From Parashewanella spongiae (GTDB lineage Bacteria > Pseudomonadota > Gammaproteobacteria > Enterobacterales > Shewanellaceae): a stretch of DNA of 64,000 nt. Under the pieces are notes generated by a model. That model did not search any database. It saw only the letters and a list, made by a program, of their open reading frames with translations, and was not told the DNA's origin. A program made the position numbers and the translations under genes. Position 1 is the stretch's first letter. The number at the start of each line of letters is the position of its first letter. Shown piece after piece: positions 45,492-56,414 of this stretch. The stretch spans positions 3,162,001-3,226,000 of the forward strand of contig NZ_CP037952.1 of assembly GCF_004358345.1 (NCBI RefSeq), in the 5' to 3' direction.

Positions 45492-48400
45492 TTATATGCA
45501 ATCAGAAAAATCCATAATGGAGAATTCGTCTTCATGGTTCTCGGTATTAAAATGTAATCTGGTTTGTTGCTGGATATCATATGCACTTTCTAGTTGTTTG
45601 ACTAACCTACTATCGACATCACTGCTTATTCTGCTCAGCATAACTGTTAACTCTGAGAGGGTGAACTCCTCAATACGAGCTAACAGCATCTCAACGTCTT
45701 CTGTTTCCAGTTGAGGCTTGTCTAAAAGTGGGTTAGGGCTTGCTTCTGGCGGTAAACCTACAAATAAACTGCTGACCCATTCCCCATCAAACTCATTCCA
45801 TTGTCTAGGCTTATTAACCTTACTTAACGAGGCCGTATTCCAAAAGGTATCGTCTTCCATAAAAGACAACAAAGCCTCATCTTCACCATCTTGGTTGAAG
45901 CTCGTTTCCATAGACTCAGGCTCTTGCGCCGTGTTATTCGTCGTTGCACCATCCTGATGCCATGAAGCGAGTGATATATTTTGGTACTGCACGGATGAAC
46001 TTAATCTCTCTCTTAATTCTCTAGGCATGTCGGCGAGGGGATATTTCTCAACGAGCGCTTTTATTGTAAAAGTGCTCAGAGAGTCTGCATGATATACGAG
46101 ATTGCGGCGGATTTCCGAGGTCAGGTTCAAGCCATTTTGTACACACTTCTCAATGATGGCCAAGTCAAGCCAGCTTTCCTGCAATGTCTTCGTGTTGCCT
46201 GTGGCGCTTGGCGCTTGCTTTTGTGATAAACGTTCGTTTCGACGTGTAACATAAGTACTGACAACGCTTTTTTCATTGCTGTCAGCAAACTCAACCGGAA
46301 AGTCACTGCTTAATGTATCAATAAACAAAGAAAGCTCATCAGCAGACCAATTGCGAATAGTGATACTACTTGGACTACTTGGGCTTAACTGAGGAAAGGG
46401 CAGTTCAATCATTTCCTCATCAGTATTGAGTAGCCTCATATGAGCTTGACTAATATGGTAGGGAGTCGGGGCGCTGACAAAGGATAAACTTAACCAATAA
46501 CAAAAAAGCACCATGGGGCAATCTGTTTGTTGTGCATGTGTATCAATGCATAATGTGATCCCTTTATTTGTATCCATACTGTCGGTGGACACATGAAACG
46601 TCACGGCATTTAATGTTGTAGGATGCTTTACTGGCAAGACTACCCCTCTGGTGACCAGCCCCCAATTCAGTGTGTTCATGGTTTTCACTTTGGGTTTTAC
46701 GGTCGTATTTAAATATTGACCGTAATCTTTTCCCGCTAGGCAAAGAGTATAAAATTTCTTAGCTGATAATGACCTTGATAACTGATATAGATCATTAGCG
46801 GTACTGAACACTTTACATAACACCCGGCAACAGTTGATATCGTTAATCAATATCTTAGTTTCAGGCGTAGATGAAAGCAGGCAGGCCGCGATTAAATACG
46901 CCTGAATCTGATTCATATCTTCATCCTCAACGCCCTTTAGGACGACCGGATACAATGTATTAATCCATTGTTCTGATGTGGGGCATGAGCGGATTACTCT
47001 GCAAAAACGGAAGTAATGGCTTACACTCTCATGGCTCAGGCCTTTCAAATCGAGCGCACAGGACAGGATGGTTTTATTAATTGGCTGACTGAGCAAACGT
47101 TCCCAGTGGGATAGTTTCTGCACTTCCTCAGCGGCCAGAGTGTGCCCTCTCTCTGGACAAGGCGCATTTGCAAAGAACAATTTTAATCCCAGCTGGCCGT
47201 TGGCGAAACAGATTTTACCGAGCGCGTTCAATATTCCTTGATGGCTTCCTATTACGTGTGGGAGCCCTAATCTCGTTGTTTTTTTCGAACTCAATGAGCA
47301 ATAGTTACGCACATTTTTCAGTAGTTCAGGCTCACCTTTAACGGCTAACGCCAGCGCTTTTAGCGATGTTAGCTCATCATCGTTATCGCGAAAGTGAGTG
47401 AGCAGTTTGGCGACGGGTGAGCAGGAAAAAGCATTTTCCACAGCTAAAAGAGATGACTGTTTCCACTCCTGTATGCATAGTTGCAGTAGTTGATCATCGG
47501 GTTTATCATCAATGCTTAATAAAGACAGCAGCTTAGTTACCTCATCCTGTTTCGGTGGCAACGAGAAAACCGCAAAGACACAAACTAATCTGAGAAGATG
47601 GAACAAACCGTTTTGTTTCAGCGCAGGGTGTTCAAGCAAGCAAAACCAGCCATCAGAATCATCAGGTCGGTTCATCACTTTAACTAATAACAACCTATAC
47701 AATGGCAGATTGAATCTGCCACCCTCCTGCAGCTGCGGTAGTTTTAGCAACTCAATAATGCGTGACATTGTCGCTTCGTCAGGCAAGCCGCGTCCATGAA
47801 ATATCGACGATAAGGATTTGAACAATGGGAAGTTCAATCTGCCGTCTTCATGCAGCTCCGGAAGTTCAAGAAGCTCTATAAAGTGCGCCATTGCCACATC
47901 GTCAGGCAGTCCACGACGAGCAAGTATCGACGACAGAGATTTGAATAACGGCAAGTTCAATGCACCTCTTTCCTGTAGTTGCGGCAATTTCAGCAGCTTA
48001 ATAAAGCGCGTTATTGCCGCTTCGTCAGGTAGACCGCGGCCACTAAATATCGACGATAGGAATTTGAGTCGCGGCAGGCTCAATGTGCCGCCCTCCTGCA
48101 GTTGCGGCAGTTTCAGCAACTCAATAAAGTGCTCCATCGTCACTTCGTTAGGCATGCCGCAGCCACTAAATATCGACGAAAGAGATTTGAAAATCGGCAG
48201 ACTTAATCTGCCGCCCTTCTGCAGTTGCGGCAGTTCAAGCAGCTTAATAAAGCGTGATATCGCCATTTCGTCAGGCAGACCGCGGCCATGAAATATTGAC
48301 GACAGGGATTTGAGTAACGGCAGGTTTAATTTGTCGCCCACCTGCAACTGAGGTAGATTCAATAGGTCAATAAAGCGCTTCATCGCCGCATCACCAGGCA

Positions 48401-49625
48401 AACCACGGCCATTACATATCGATGACAGGGATTTGAGTAACGGCAGGTTTAATTTGCCGCCCACCTGCAACTGAGGTAGATTCAATAGGTCAATAAAGCG
48501 CTTCATCGCCGCATCACCAGGCAAACCACGGCCATTACATATCGATGACAGGGATTTGAGTAACGGCAGACTTAATTTGTCGCCCTCCTGAAGCTGCGGT
48601 AGTTCCAGCAGTTCAATAAAACGTGCCATCGTCGCTTCGTCAGGCAAACCGCAATTATGAAATATCGACGACAGGGATTTTAGCCGTGGCAGACTTAATA
48701 CGCCATCTTCCTGTAGCTGCGGCAGTACCAGCAGCTTAATAAAGCGCGTCATAGCTGCTTTGCCAGGCAGGCCGCGGGAATTAAATATCGACGACAGGGA
48801 TTTGAGCCGCGGCAGACTTAATGCGCCGCCTTCCTTTAGCTGCGGAAGTTCCAGTATCTTAATAAAGCGTGTCATCGCTGCGTTGACAGGCAGACCGCGA
48901 CCATGAAATATTGACGACAGGGAGGTAAGCAGCGGCAGACTTAACGTGCCGTCCACCTGCAGCAGCGGCAGTTTAAGTAAAGTATTAAAGCGTTCCATCT
49001 CCGATTTGTTAGGCAGACCGTGCCCATAAAATATCGACGATAAGGATTTTAGCCGAGTCAGGCACAATGTGTCTCCTTCCTGCAGCAGCGGCAGTTTAAG
49101 TAAAGTATTAAAGCGTTCCATCTCCAATGCATCAGGCAGACCGCGTCTATGAAATATTGACGTTAAGGGGGCCATAGGTTCCGTTTTCGCTACCAGAATG
49201 ATGTGCTTATCACTGAAGCTAAAGAACTTTTTTATCGTATAGTCATTAACCATGCTGGTAAAAAAGCCTGTACTTTTTACCTTTGCGTCGGCTATTTTTA
49301 TGAAAAAAAGTGTTAGTTTATTGCTGTACTGCGTTTGTTGCTCTTTAGATATAATTTCGACCTTTGATAACAACTTTGTGAATGCAGGTGTAACTTTAAT
49401 GCCTTTACTATTCAATGCATCCCGAAGTGTTTGAGGTGGTTTTTCATCCTGCGATACTAAATAACATTTACTCGCCGGAGTTGTGATACGCAACCTTTTA
49501 GGAGCAGGGTTGCCTTCATTATTAGTCCTCACTCTTTTACGGTTTGGCTTCTTAGCGTTATTTGAGGTAGAAGGAGTATCATACATGGAACTGGAAGTAG
49601 CATTTGAAGTGGAGGTGAGTGCCAT
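45492..49625 (-). CDS. Giant 41-residue-repeat protein, paralogue 2 (12 repeats)
   Basis: The 1377-residue protein has the same plan as its neighbours. The N-terminal basic clusters are stronger here: KKPNRKRVR (25-33) and PKRLRI (42-47), a good match to a bipartite nuclear localisation signal. Residues 154-645 are twelve 41-residue repeats. Repeats 6 and 7 are almost identical (both LSSICNGRGLPGDAAMKRFI), so this unit duplicated recently. The C-terminal region (646-1260) is shared with paralogue 1 (RLLLVKVMNRPDDSDGWFCL, GLKLFFANAPCPE, DYGQYLNTTVKPKVKTMNTL). The acidic tail has EDDTFWNTASLS and EFDGEWVSSLFVGL. It is the most diverged of the three and has no interruption. Function is unknown. 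Confidence 0.85.
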   Translation of the reverse strand: MALTSTSNATSSSMYDTPSTSNNAKKPNRKRVRTNNEGNPAPKRLRITTPASKCYLVSQDEKPPQTLRDALNSKGIKVTPAFTKLLSKVEIISKEQQTQYSNKLTLFFIKIADAKVKSTGFFTSMVNDYTIKKFFSFSDKHIILVAKTEPMAPLTSIFHRRGLPDALEMERFNTLLKLPLLQEGDTLCLTRLKSLSSIFYGHGLPNKSEMERFNTLLKLPLLQVDGTLSLPLLTSLSSIFHGRGLPVNAAMTRFIKILELPQLKEGGALSLPRLKSLSSIFNSRGLPGKAAMTRFIKLLVLPQLQEDGVLSLPRLKSLSSIFHNCGLPDEATMARFIELLELPQLQEGDKLSLPLLKSLSSICNGRGLPGDAAMKRFIDLLNLPQLQVGGKLNLPLLKSLSSICNGRGLPGDAAMKRFIDLLNLPQLQVGDKLNLPLLKSLSSIFHGRGLPDEMAISRFIKLLELPQLQKGGRLSLPIFKSLSSIFSGCGMPNEVTMEHFIELLKLPQLQEGGTLSLPRLKFLSSIFSGRGLPDEAAITRFIKLLKLPQLQERGALNLPLFKSLSSILARRGLPDDVAMAHFIELLELPELHEDGRLNFPLFKSLSSIFHGRGLPDEATMSRIIELLKLPQLQEGGRFNLPLYRLLLVKVMNRPDDSDGWFCLLEHPALKQNGLFHLLRLVCVFAVFSLPPKQDEVTKLLSLLSIDDKPDDQLLQLCIQEWKQSSLLAVENAFSCSPVAKLLTHFRDNDDELTSLKALALAVKGEPELLKNVRNYCSLSSKKTTRLGLPHVIGSHQGILNALGKICFANGQLGLKLFFANAPCPERGHTLAAEEVQKLSHWERLLSQPINKTILSCALDLKGLSHESVSHYFRFCRVIRSCPTSEQWINTLYPVVLKGVEDEDMNQIQAYLIAACLLSSTPETKILINDINCCRVLCKVFSTANDLYQLSRSLSAKKFYTLCLAGKDYGQYLNTTVKPKVKTMNTLNWGLVTRGVVLPVKHPTTLNAVTFHVSTDSMDTNKGITLCIDTHAQQTDCPMVLFCYWLSLSFVSAPTPYHISQAHMRLLNTDEEMIELPFPQLSPSSPSSITIRNWSADELSLFIDTLSSDFPVEFADSNEKSVVSTYVTRRNERLSQKQAPSATGNTKTLQESWLDLAIIEKCVQNGLNLTSEIRRNLVYHADSLSTFTIKALVEKYPLADMPRELRERLSSSVQYQNISLASWHQDGATTNNTAQEPESMETSFNQDGEDEALLSFMEDDTFWNTASLSKVNKPRQWNEFDGEWVSSLFVGLPPEASPNPLLDKPQLETEDVEMLLARIEEFTLSELTVMLSRISSDVDSRLVKQLESAYDIQQQTRLHFNTENHEDEFSIMDFSDCI
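47691..49166 (-). repeat. Twelve 123-base coding repeats in paralogue 2
   Basis: Twelve in-phase 123-base units. Two adjacent units at about 48306-48551 are nearly identical at the DNA level. Confidence 0.95.
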
Positions 49626-50031
49626 GTTTGTTACCTTTTTTAAGGACAGTTTTTTTTGAGTTTATACACGGGTATAGATTGATGAAACCTATTACCTTCC
49701 TTGCTAACTATCCTCATTTTACTCTGGTTTTCTCAAGGTAAATCGGTTTATTTCCCGCTTGAAACCAAGCCGCAACCAGTTGCAGGGATTTAGAATGGTA
49801 AATATCATTTTTAATGAGTACAAATGAAATATATTTAAGATTTACAAACTGCTGCAAGTAGTTAATTGTGCAAAATTAATAATTTGTAAAGCCAAGGCAT
49901 AAGGAGCTCATCGGTATACTTTCTTCGGCAACTTTCCTAAATACCAGCCTGCGCGGTTATCACTGTACAAAAGCCATACTGATTAATGAGTTATTTCATT
50001 CATTATAACTTTGGGTGAACTTGATGGGTAA
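49626..50031. other. Duplicated flanks between paralogues 2 and 3
   Basis: No gene is seen. The left-hand part (about 49908-50031) copies the sequence just downstream of paralogue 1. The part from 49626 copies the upstream region of paralogues 1 and 3. Confidence 0.65.
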
Positions 50032-53000
50032 TTACATATAATCCATAACGGAAAGCTCATCCCCACGGTTTGCGGCATTTTTAAGTAACATGGTTTTTTG
50101 CTGGATATCATATGCATTTTCTAGTTGTTTGACTAACCTATTATCGACATCACTGCTTATTTTGCTCAGCATAATTGTTAACTCTGAGAGGGGGAAGTAC
50201 TCAATACTCCCTAACAGCACCTCAACGTCTTCTGTACCCAGTTGAGGCTTATCTAAAATTGGGTTAGGGTTTGCTTCAGGCGGTAAATCTACAAATAAAC
50301 TGCTGGCCCATTCCTCATCAAACTCACTTAATTGCACAGGCTGATTATCCTTGCTTAACGAGGCCGTACCCCAATGGTCATCGTCATCCATAAAAAACAA
50401 CATAGCCTCATTTTCATCACCTTGGCCGTCGCTCGTTTCCATAGGCTCAGGCTCTTGCGCCGTGTCACTCGTTGCTGCACCATCGTGATGCCATGAAACA
50501 AGCGGTGTGCTTTGGTATTGCACAGATGAACTTAATCTTTCTCTTAATTCGAAAGGCATGTCGGCGAGGGGATATTTCTCAACGAGCGCTTTTACTGCAT
50601 GAATGCTCAGAGAGTCGGCATGATATACGAGATTACGGCGAATTTTCTGGTTCAGGCGCAAGCCTTTTTGTACACACTTTTCTATGAATGCCAAATCAAG
50701 CCAGCTTTCCTGCTGTGCCTCCGCGTTGCCTGTTACGCTTGGCACTTGCTTTTGTGACAGCCGTTCTTCTCGTCGTGTAACGTAAGTACTGACAAGGCTT
50801 TGTTCATTGCTGTCAGTGAACTCAATTGGAATGTCACTGCTTAATGTATCAATAAACAAAGAAAGTTCATCGGCAGACCAGTTGATAATAGTGATACTTT
50901 TTGGACGGCTTTGGCTTAACTGAGGAAAGGGCAACTTAATCACTTCCTCATCAATATTAAGCAGCGTTATTTGAGCTTGACTAATCTGGTAAGGGGTCGG
51001 AGCGTTGGCAAAGGATAAACTGAACCAATAACAAAAAAGTACCATGGGGCAATCTGTTTGTTGTGCTAGTGTATCAATGCATAATGTGACCCCTTTTTCA
51101 GTATCCATACTGTTAGTGGATACACTAAACGTCACAGCATTTAATGTTGTAGGATGCTTTACTGGCAAGACTAACCCTCTGGTGGCCAGCCCCAAATTCA
51201 GTGTGTTCATGGTTTTCACTTTGGGTTTTACGGTCGTGTTTAGATACTGACCGTAATCTTTCCCTGCTAGGCAAAGGGTATGAAATTTCTTAGCTGGTAA
51301 TGACATTGATAATTGATATAGGTCATTAGCGGTACTGAACACTTGACATAACACCCGGCAACAGTTGATATCGTTAATCATTCTCTTAGTTTCAGATGTA
51401 GGTGAAAGCAGGCAGGCCGCAATTAAATACGCCTGAACCTGATTCACATTTTCATCCTCAACGCCCTTTAGGACGACCGGATACAATGCCTTATCCCATT
51501 GTTCTAATGTGGGACGTGAGCGAGTTACCCTACAAAAACGCAAGTAATGGCTTACACTCTCATGGCTCTGACGTTTCAAGTCGAGCGCACTGGATAGGAT
51601 GGTTTTATTGAGTGGTTGACTGAGCAATCCTTCCCAGCGGGAGGATTCCCTCACTTTCTCAGCGCTCATAGGGCGGCTTCCTTTTGGGCAAGGCGCATTT
51701 GCAAAGAACAATTTTAATCCCAGCTGACCGTTGGCGAAACTGATTTCACCAAGCGTGCTCAATATCCCTTGATGGCTTTCTATTACACATGGGAACGTCA
51801 ATCCCGTTATTTTTTTCGTGCTCAACGAGCAGTAGTTACGAAATTTTTTAAGCATCTCAGGATCACCTTTAATGGCCAATGCCAGCGCTTTTAGCGATGT
51901 TAGCTCATCATCGTTATCGCGAAAGTGAGCGAGCAGTTTGGCGACTGATGAGCAGGAAAAAGCCTTTTCCACCGCTTTAAGAGATGATTTTTTCCACTCT
52001 TGAATGCAGAGTTGCAGTAGTTGATCGTCGGGTTTACCATCAATGCTTAATAAAGAAAGTAGGTGAGTTATCTCCTCCTGTTTCGGCGGCAGAGGGAAAA
52101 TCGAAAGGACACAAGCTAGACTGATAAGGTGGATTCGACCATTTTTCTGCAATTCAGGGTGTTCAAGCAAGCAAAACCAGCCGTCTGCCTTATCTGGTCG
52201 ACTCATCACCTTAACTAATAACAACCTATACAAGGGCAGATTTAACATGCCGCCCTCCTGCAGTTGCGGCAGTTTCAATAGTTCAACAAATCGCATTATT
52301 GTCGTATCTTCAGGCAGACCGCGAGAATGAAATATCGATAATAGGGATTTTAGCAGCGGCAGACTCAATGTGCCCCCCTCCTGCAGCTGCGGCAGTTTCA
52401 GCAACTCAATGAAACGCATCATTGTCGCTTTATTAGGCATGCCGCGGCTACTAAATATCGACGACAGGGATTTGAGCAACTGCAGACTTAAACAGCCGTC
52501 CTTCTGCAGCTGCGGCATTTCCAGCAGTTCAATGAATTGCGTCATCATCGCTTCGTCAGGCAGACCACGGGTATTAAATATCGACGATAAGGATTTGAGC
52601 CGTGGCAAACTTAATCTGCCGCCCTCCTGCAATTGAGGAAGTTTCAACAGTTTAATAAAACGCACCATTTCTGATTCGTCAGGTAAACCGCGGCCATTAA
52701 ATATCGACGAAAGGGATTTGAACAACGGCAGGCTAAGTCTGCCGTTTTCCTGTAGTTGCGGCAGTTCCAGTAGCTTAATAAAGCACGTCATTTCCACTTC
52801 GTCAGGCAGGCCGCATCCATTAAATATCGACGAAAAGGATTTAAACAGCGGCAGGTTTAATCTTTCGCTATCCTGCAACTGCGGCAGTTCCAGTAGCTTT
52901 ATAAAGCGCGCCATTTCCACTTCGTCAGGCAGACCGCGACCACTAAATATTCATGATAGGGATTTAACCAACGGCAGACTTAATCGGCCGCTATCTTGCA

Positions 53001-54159
53001 TCTGCGGCAGTACCAGTAACTCAATAAAGCGCGTCATTGCCACTCCGTCAGGTAGACCGCGGCCACTAAGTATCGACGATAGGGATTTGAATAACGGCAG
53101 ACTTAATGTACCGTTATTTTGCAACTGCGGCAGTTCCAGAAGCTCAATAAAACGCCTCATCGCCGTTTCGTCAGGCAGGCCGCAGCCATTAAATATCGAC
53201 GACAGGGATTTGAACAACGGCAAGCTTAGTCTGCCACTAACCTGCAGTTGTGGCAGTTCCAGCAACTCAATAAAGCGCGTCATTACTGCGTCCTCAGGCA
53301 GACCGCGTCCATTAAATATCGACGCCAATGACTTGAGCCGCGGCAGGCTTAATGTGCTGTCTTCCTGAAGCTGCGGCAGAACCAACAGTTTAAAAAAGCG
53401 CATCATCGCCGCGTTACTAGGCAAACCGCAGCCATTAAATATCGACGACAGGGATTTGAGCCTCGGCAGACTTAATTTTCCGCCCTCCTGCAGTTGTGGC
53501 AGTTCCAGCAGCTTAAAAAAGCGCGTCATCCCCGCTTCGTCAGGCAGACCACAGCCATGATATATCGACGACAGGGATTTAAGCAGCGGTAGATTTAATG
53601 CATCGCCCTCTTGCAGTTTCGGCCGTTTCAGCAATTTATTAAAATCCTTCATCGTCGATTCGCTAGGCAGACCGCGGCTATGAAATATAGACGAAAGGGT
53701 TTTCATTGGTTGGGTTTCTGCCACCAGAACGATATGTTCATCATTGCAACTAAAGAACTTTCTTATATTACATGCTGAATTAATTATGCTGGTAAAAAAG
53801 CCGGTGTCTTTTACCTTTGTATCGACTATGTTAATAAAAAAAAGATGTAATTTATTGCTGTACTGGGTTCGTTGCGCTTCTGATTTAATCTCGACTTTTG
53901 ATAATAACTTTGTGAATGCTGATAAAACTTTAATGCCTTTGCTATTCATTGCTCGCTGAAGTTCTTCTGGTAGCTGATTATCCTGCGATACTAAATAACG
54001 TTCACTCGTTGTAGTTGTGGTACACAACCTTTTAGGAACGGGGTTGCCCTCATTATTAATCCTCACTCTCTTACGGCTTAAATTACTAGCGTTGTTTGAG
54101 CGCGTGAGAGAGTCATACATGGCATCAAAAACGGTATTTGAAATGTAGCTCAGTGCCAT
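50032..54159 (-). pseudogene. Giant 41-residue-repeat protein, paralogue 3, interrupted by one in-frame stop
   Basis: The frame from 54159 runs 402 codons, meets a single TGA at 52951-52953, and continues in the same frame to 50032, giving a gene of about 1375 codons if read through. The TGA stands where the other 38 repeats of the family have a Ser, Ala or Thr codon or other sense codon in LSSIF, usually TCG, so a one-base substitution explains it. The N terminus (RKRVR and PKRL clusters) is almost identical to paralogue 1. There are twelve 41-residue repeats (residues 155-646, the seventh holding the stop) and a shared C-terminal region with acidic tail. A GTG at 52920 could start a 962-residue product lacking the N terminus, but it has no clear ribosome site. 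Whether either half is made is unknown. Confidence 0.8.
52222..53697 (-). repeat. Twelve 123-base coding repeats in paralogue 3
   Basis: Twelve in-phase 123-base units. The seventh carries the TGA in place of a serine codon. Confidence 0.95.
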
Positions 54160-54628
54160 GTTTACTACCTTCTTTAAGTACAGCAGCCTTTGAGTTTATA
54201 TACGGGTATAGGTTGATGAAACCTATTGTCTTCCTTGCTAACCATCCTCATTTCACTCATGTTTTCTCATCGCAAATCGGTTTATTTCCCGCTTGAACTC
54301 AAGCCGCAACTAGCTGCAGGGATTTAGAATGGTAAATGTCATTTTAAATGAGTACAAATGAAATATATTTAAGATTTATAAATTACCGCAAGGGCTTAAG
54401 GGAACGAAATCAATAAATCGCCAAGCCAAGTGTCACGAGTATATCAGTGCGATATGACGGATTTATAGTGAGTGGAGCATGGGTTTCTCCTAAAGCTAAA
54501 AATCCAGTTAAAATTGATTTTTACTAAAAGTCGATAGCTTGTGAATTCTAGTTGGGATTATTGTCCAATCAAAACGCAATATTGTGAGTTAGTTTTTAAA
54601 GGGACAGCAGGAAACTGACTTTAAGATA
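54160..54628. other. Upstream region of paralogue 3
   Basis: No gene is seen. About 260 bases match the upstream region of paralogue 1, with the same landmarks GTTTATATACGGGTATAGGT and ATCGGTTTATTTCC, so the promoter is duplicated with the gene. Confidence 0.6.
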
Positions 54629-55087
54629 ATACCAATTACAGTAATTAAATTCCCAGCTCAGAGCTGTGTATGTGTTCAAAGTACAAGTGAAATTGATGAA
54701 GACATAAGTACCTGACGATAAATTATTAAACATTTTGCTCATATCTTAAGCACTCTACAGCGTTGTGTCTCAGGTTGCATAGCTACGGCTATGCGTCCCT
54801 CCCCACGTCTTGTATTGCACTCAATCTATGAACAAAAAAGTACTCAATAACTTATACTCAGGTACTTAGTTATTACCGACATACAAAACTGTCGTTGTTA
54901 CATTGCTACGTTGAGACAGTTTTGCGTAGTAATTTGGACACATACAAGCTTCCGAAGGGCAAAGCTAAAGGATTCCATTAACTACGTTACAAGTTTTTGA
55001 ATTATCCCGATAGTACTTCAAACTTGCGCCTTGTACTGAAATCCTTTAGCTCTTGCTGAGTGGGAAGTTAATTACTGTAATTGGTAT
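54629..55087. mobile_element. MITE-like element, family 2, copy 1
   Basis: The ends ATACCAATTACAGTAATTAA and (reverse complemented) ATACCAATTACAGTAATTAA form long inverted repeats that continue through TTCCCA and CTCAG. No transposase lies inside the 459 bases. A second copy is at 56415-56759, and a partial end lies near 58259. Confidence 0.75.
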
Positions 55088-55394
55088 AACTAGAAAAATG
55101 TAGCTTAACTATCAACCAAATGGTGACAGGTGTTTTGAAAACCACTGCTAATATCAGTTATGTATGTATCAGGTATCCCTGATTTTGATATGTTAGAAGA
55201 GTTATGTATAAAGCATATTCGCAAAAACAACTTTTTACATGAAGCGATGCTATTTTCCTTTTTCTATGTTGCCAACGATTGTCTCAGAAAAGTCTTTCGG
55301 ACTATTGTTCAGATAGATTTTTGAGTTTTGTGCTCAAACTACTGCCAGCTTGTTCTGTTGGTATACTTCTGCCCTCTTTCCTTACAATCTAAAT

Positions 55395-55641
55395 AAATCG
55401 GTTGAACGCAAATTTAGTTTTAATCTATTGAAATTAAATACAAGATTAAGCAACCTGAATTCCCCTATCAGGTGAGTGCTGAACATTCATATTCTTGCTA
55501 AAATTATCGCTAGCTGTGTTATAAATTTTACAAGTAGAAACGAAGTGCCGACAGTTTTGTATGTCGGTAACCACTAATTACTGCTATTCACGCCTTGCTA
55601 TCAGTAATTTTTCTGTGTATATGAACGCTCCCAACCGATTT
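55395..55641. mobile_element. MITE-like element, family 1, compact copy
   Basis: Inverted ends AAATCGGTTG and CAACCGATTT bound 247 bases. The left half matches the start of the 30950 element and the right half matches its end, so this is the form without the Death-fold gene. Confidence 0.75.
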
Positions 55642-55838
55642 GATTAGGTTTAAGTGATCGGCTCACAACAAAAACAGTGAAGGCTCAAAAGCATCAAAGA
55701 CAGCATAAATACAATCACGAAATATCAACACGCCCTCTAGATATATAAACTTTAATTTTACGAGTAAACTGTGAGTGATAAAAGATTAGAATAGGAATTA
55801 ACATCAAAAATCAATGTATAAATTAAATCAAAAGGTTG

Positions 55839-56336
55839 TTACCCCATCAAATCCATGTACTCTTCTTCATCTGGTAACATTATGTCGCGGATATACCGTA
55901 ACCCTAAGCTACTTAAAACGGCTTTAGAGCCTTCATTTTCTGGACGAACCACCCCCATAATTCGATGGACTCCTGATTGATAGCCATGCTCAAAAACTGC
56001 TTTTGCCGCTTCTTTGGCGTACCCGTTTCCCCAGAATGGAGGTAAATAAGCGTAACCAATTTCCACAAAAGATAAAAACTCTCGTTTGGTTAGTCCGCAA
56101 ACACCAATGGGTACTGATGTGTCTTTTAACATGACTAGATAGAGCCCAAATCCAAATTGTTGGTAACTGGTTTTAGGCCCATTAATGATATAGGCCTTAG
56201 CATGCTCAATAGTTCGGACTTTGTTGTCACCAATAAACTTAATATATCCGGGAGTGTTTACCAACCGAAAAATAAAATCTCTATCATGATCTTCTATTCG
56301 TCTTATCGAAAGTCTTTCAGTGGTTAAAAACGCCAT
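55839..56336 (-). CDS. GNAT-family N-acetyltransferase (RimJ/RimL-like)
   Basis: The 165-residue protein would transfer an acetyl group from acetyl-CoA to an amine; the substrate is unknown. It begins MAFLTTERLSIRRIEDHDRD, typical of the RimJ/RimL group, and has GICGL-type strand VPIGVCGLTKREFLSFVEIG. The acetyl-CoA-binding turn follows in PPFWGNGYAKEAAKAVFEHG, and VVRPENEGSKAVLSSLGLRY closes the fold. The ATG at 56336 has AAGG about 8 bases upstream; a longer in-frame extension to 56396 lacks support. It stands alone between MITE-like repeats. Confidence 0.9.
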   Translation of the reverse strand: MAFLTTERLSIRRIEDHDRDFIFRLVNTPGYIKFIGDNKVRTIEHAKAYIINGPKTSYQQFGFGLYLVMLKDTSVPIGVCGLTKREFLSFVEIGYAYLPPFWGNGYAKEAAKAVFEHGYQSGVHRIMGVVRPENEGSKAVLSSLGLRYIRDIMLPDEEEYMDLMG

Positions 56337-56414
56337 CAGTACTACCTTATTTTCTGAAGGATATATACCCATGTTTACCTGAAAATACACCTTCAAATAT
56401 CATGGGCGAGTGTA

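Noticed and set aside
52951-52953. TGA as selenocysteine
   Set aside because: The same place in the other repeats is encoded by ordinary codons, usually serine, and no SECIS-like need or Cys counterpart is seen.
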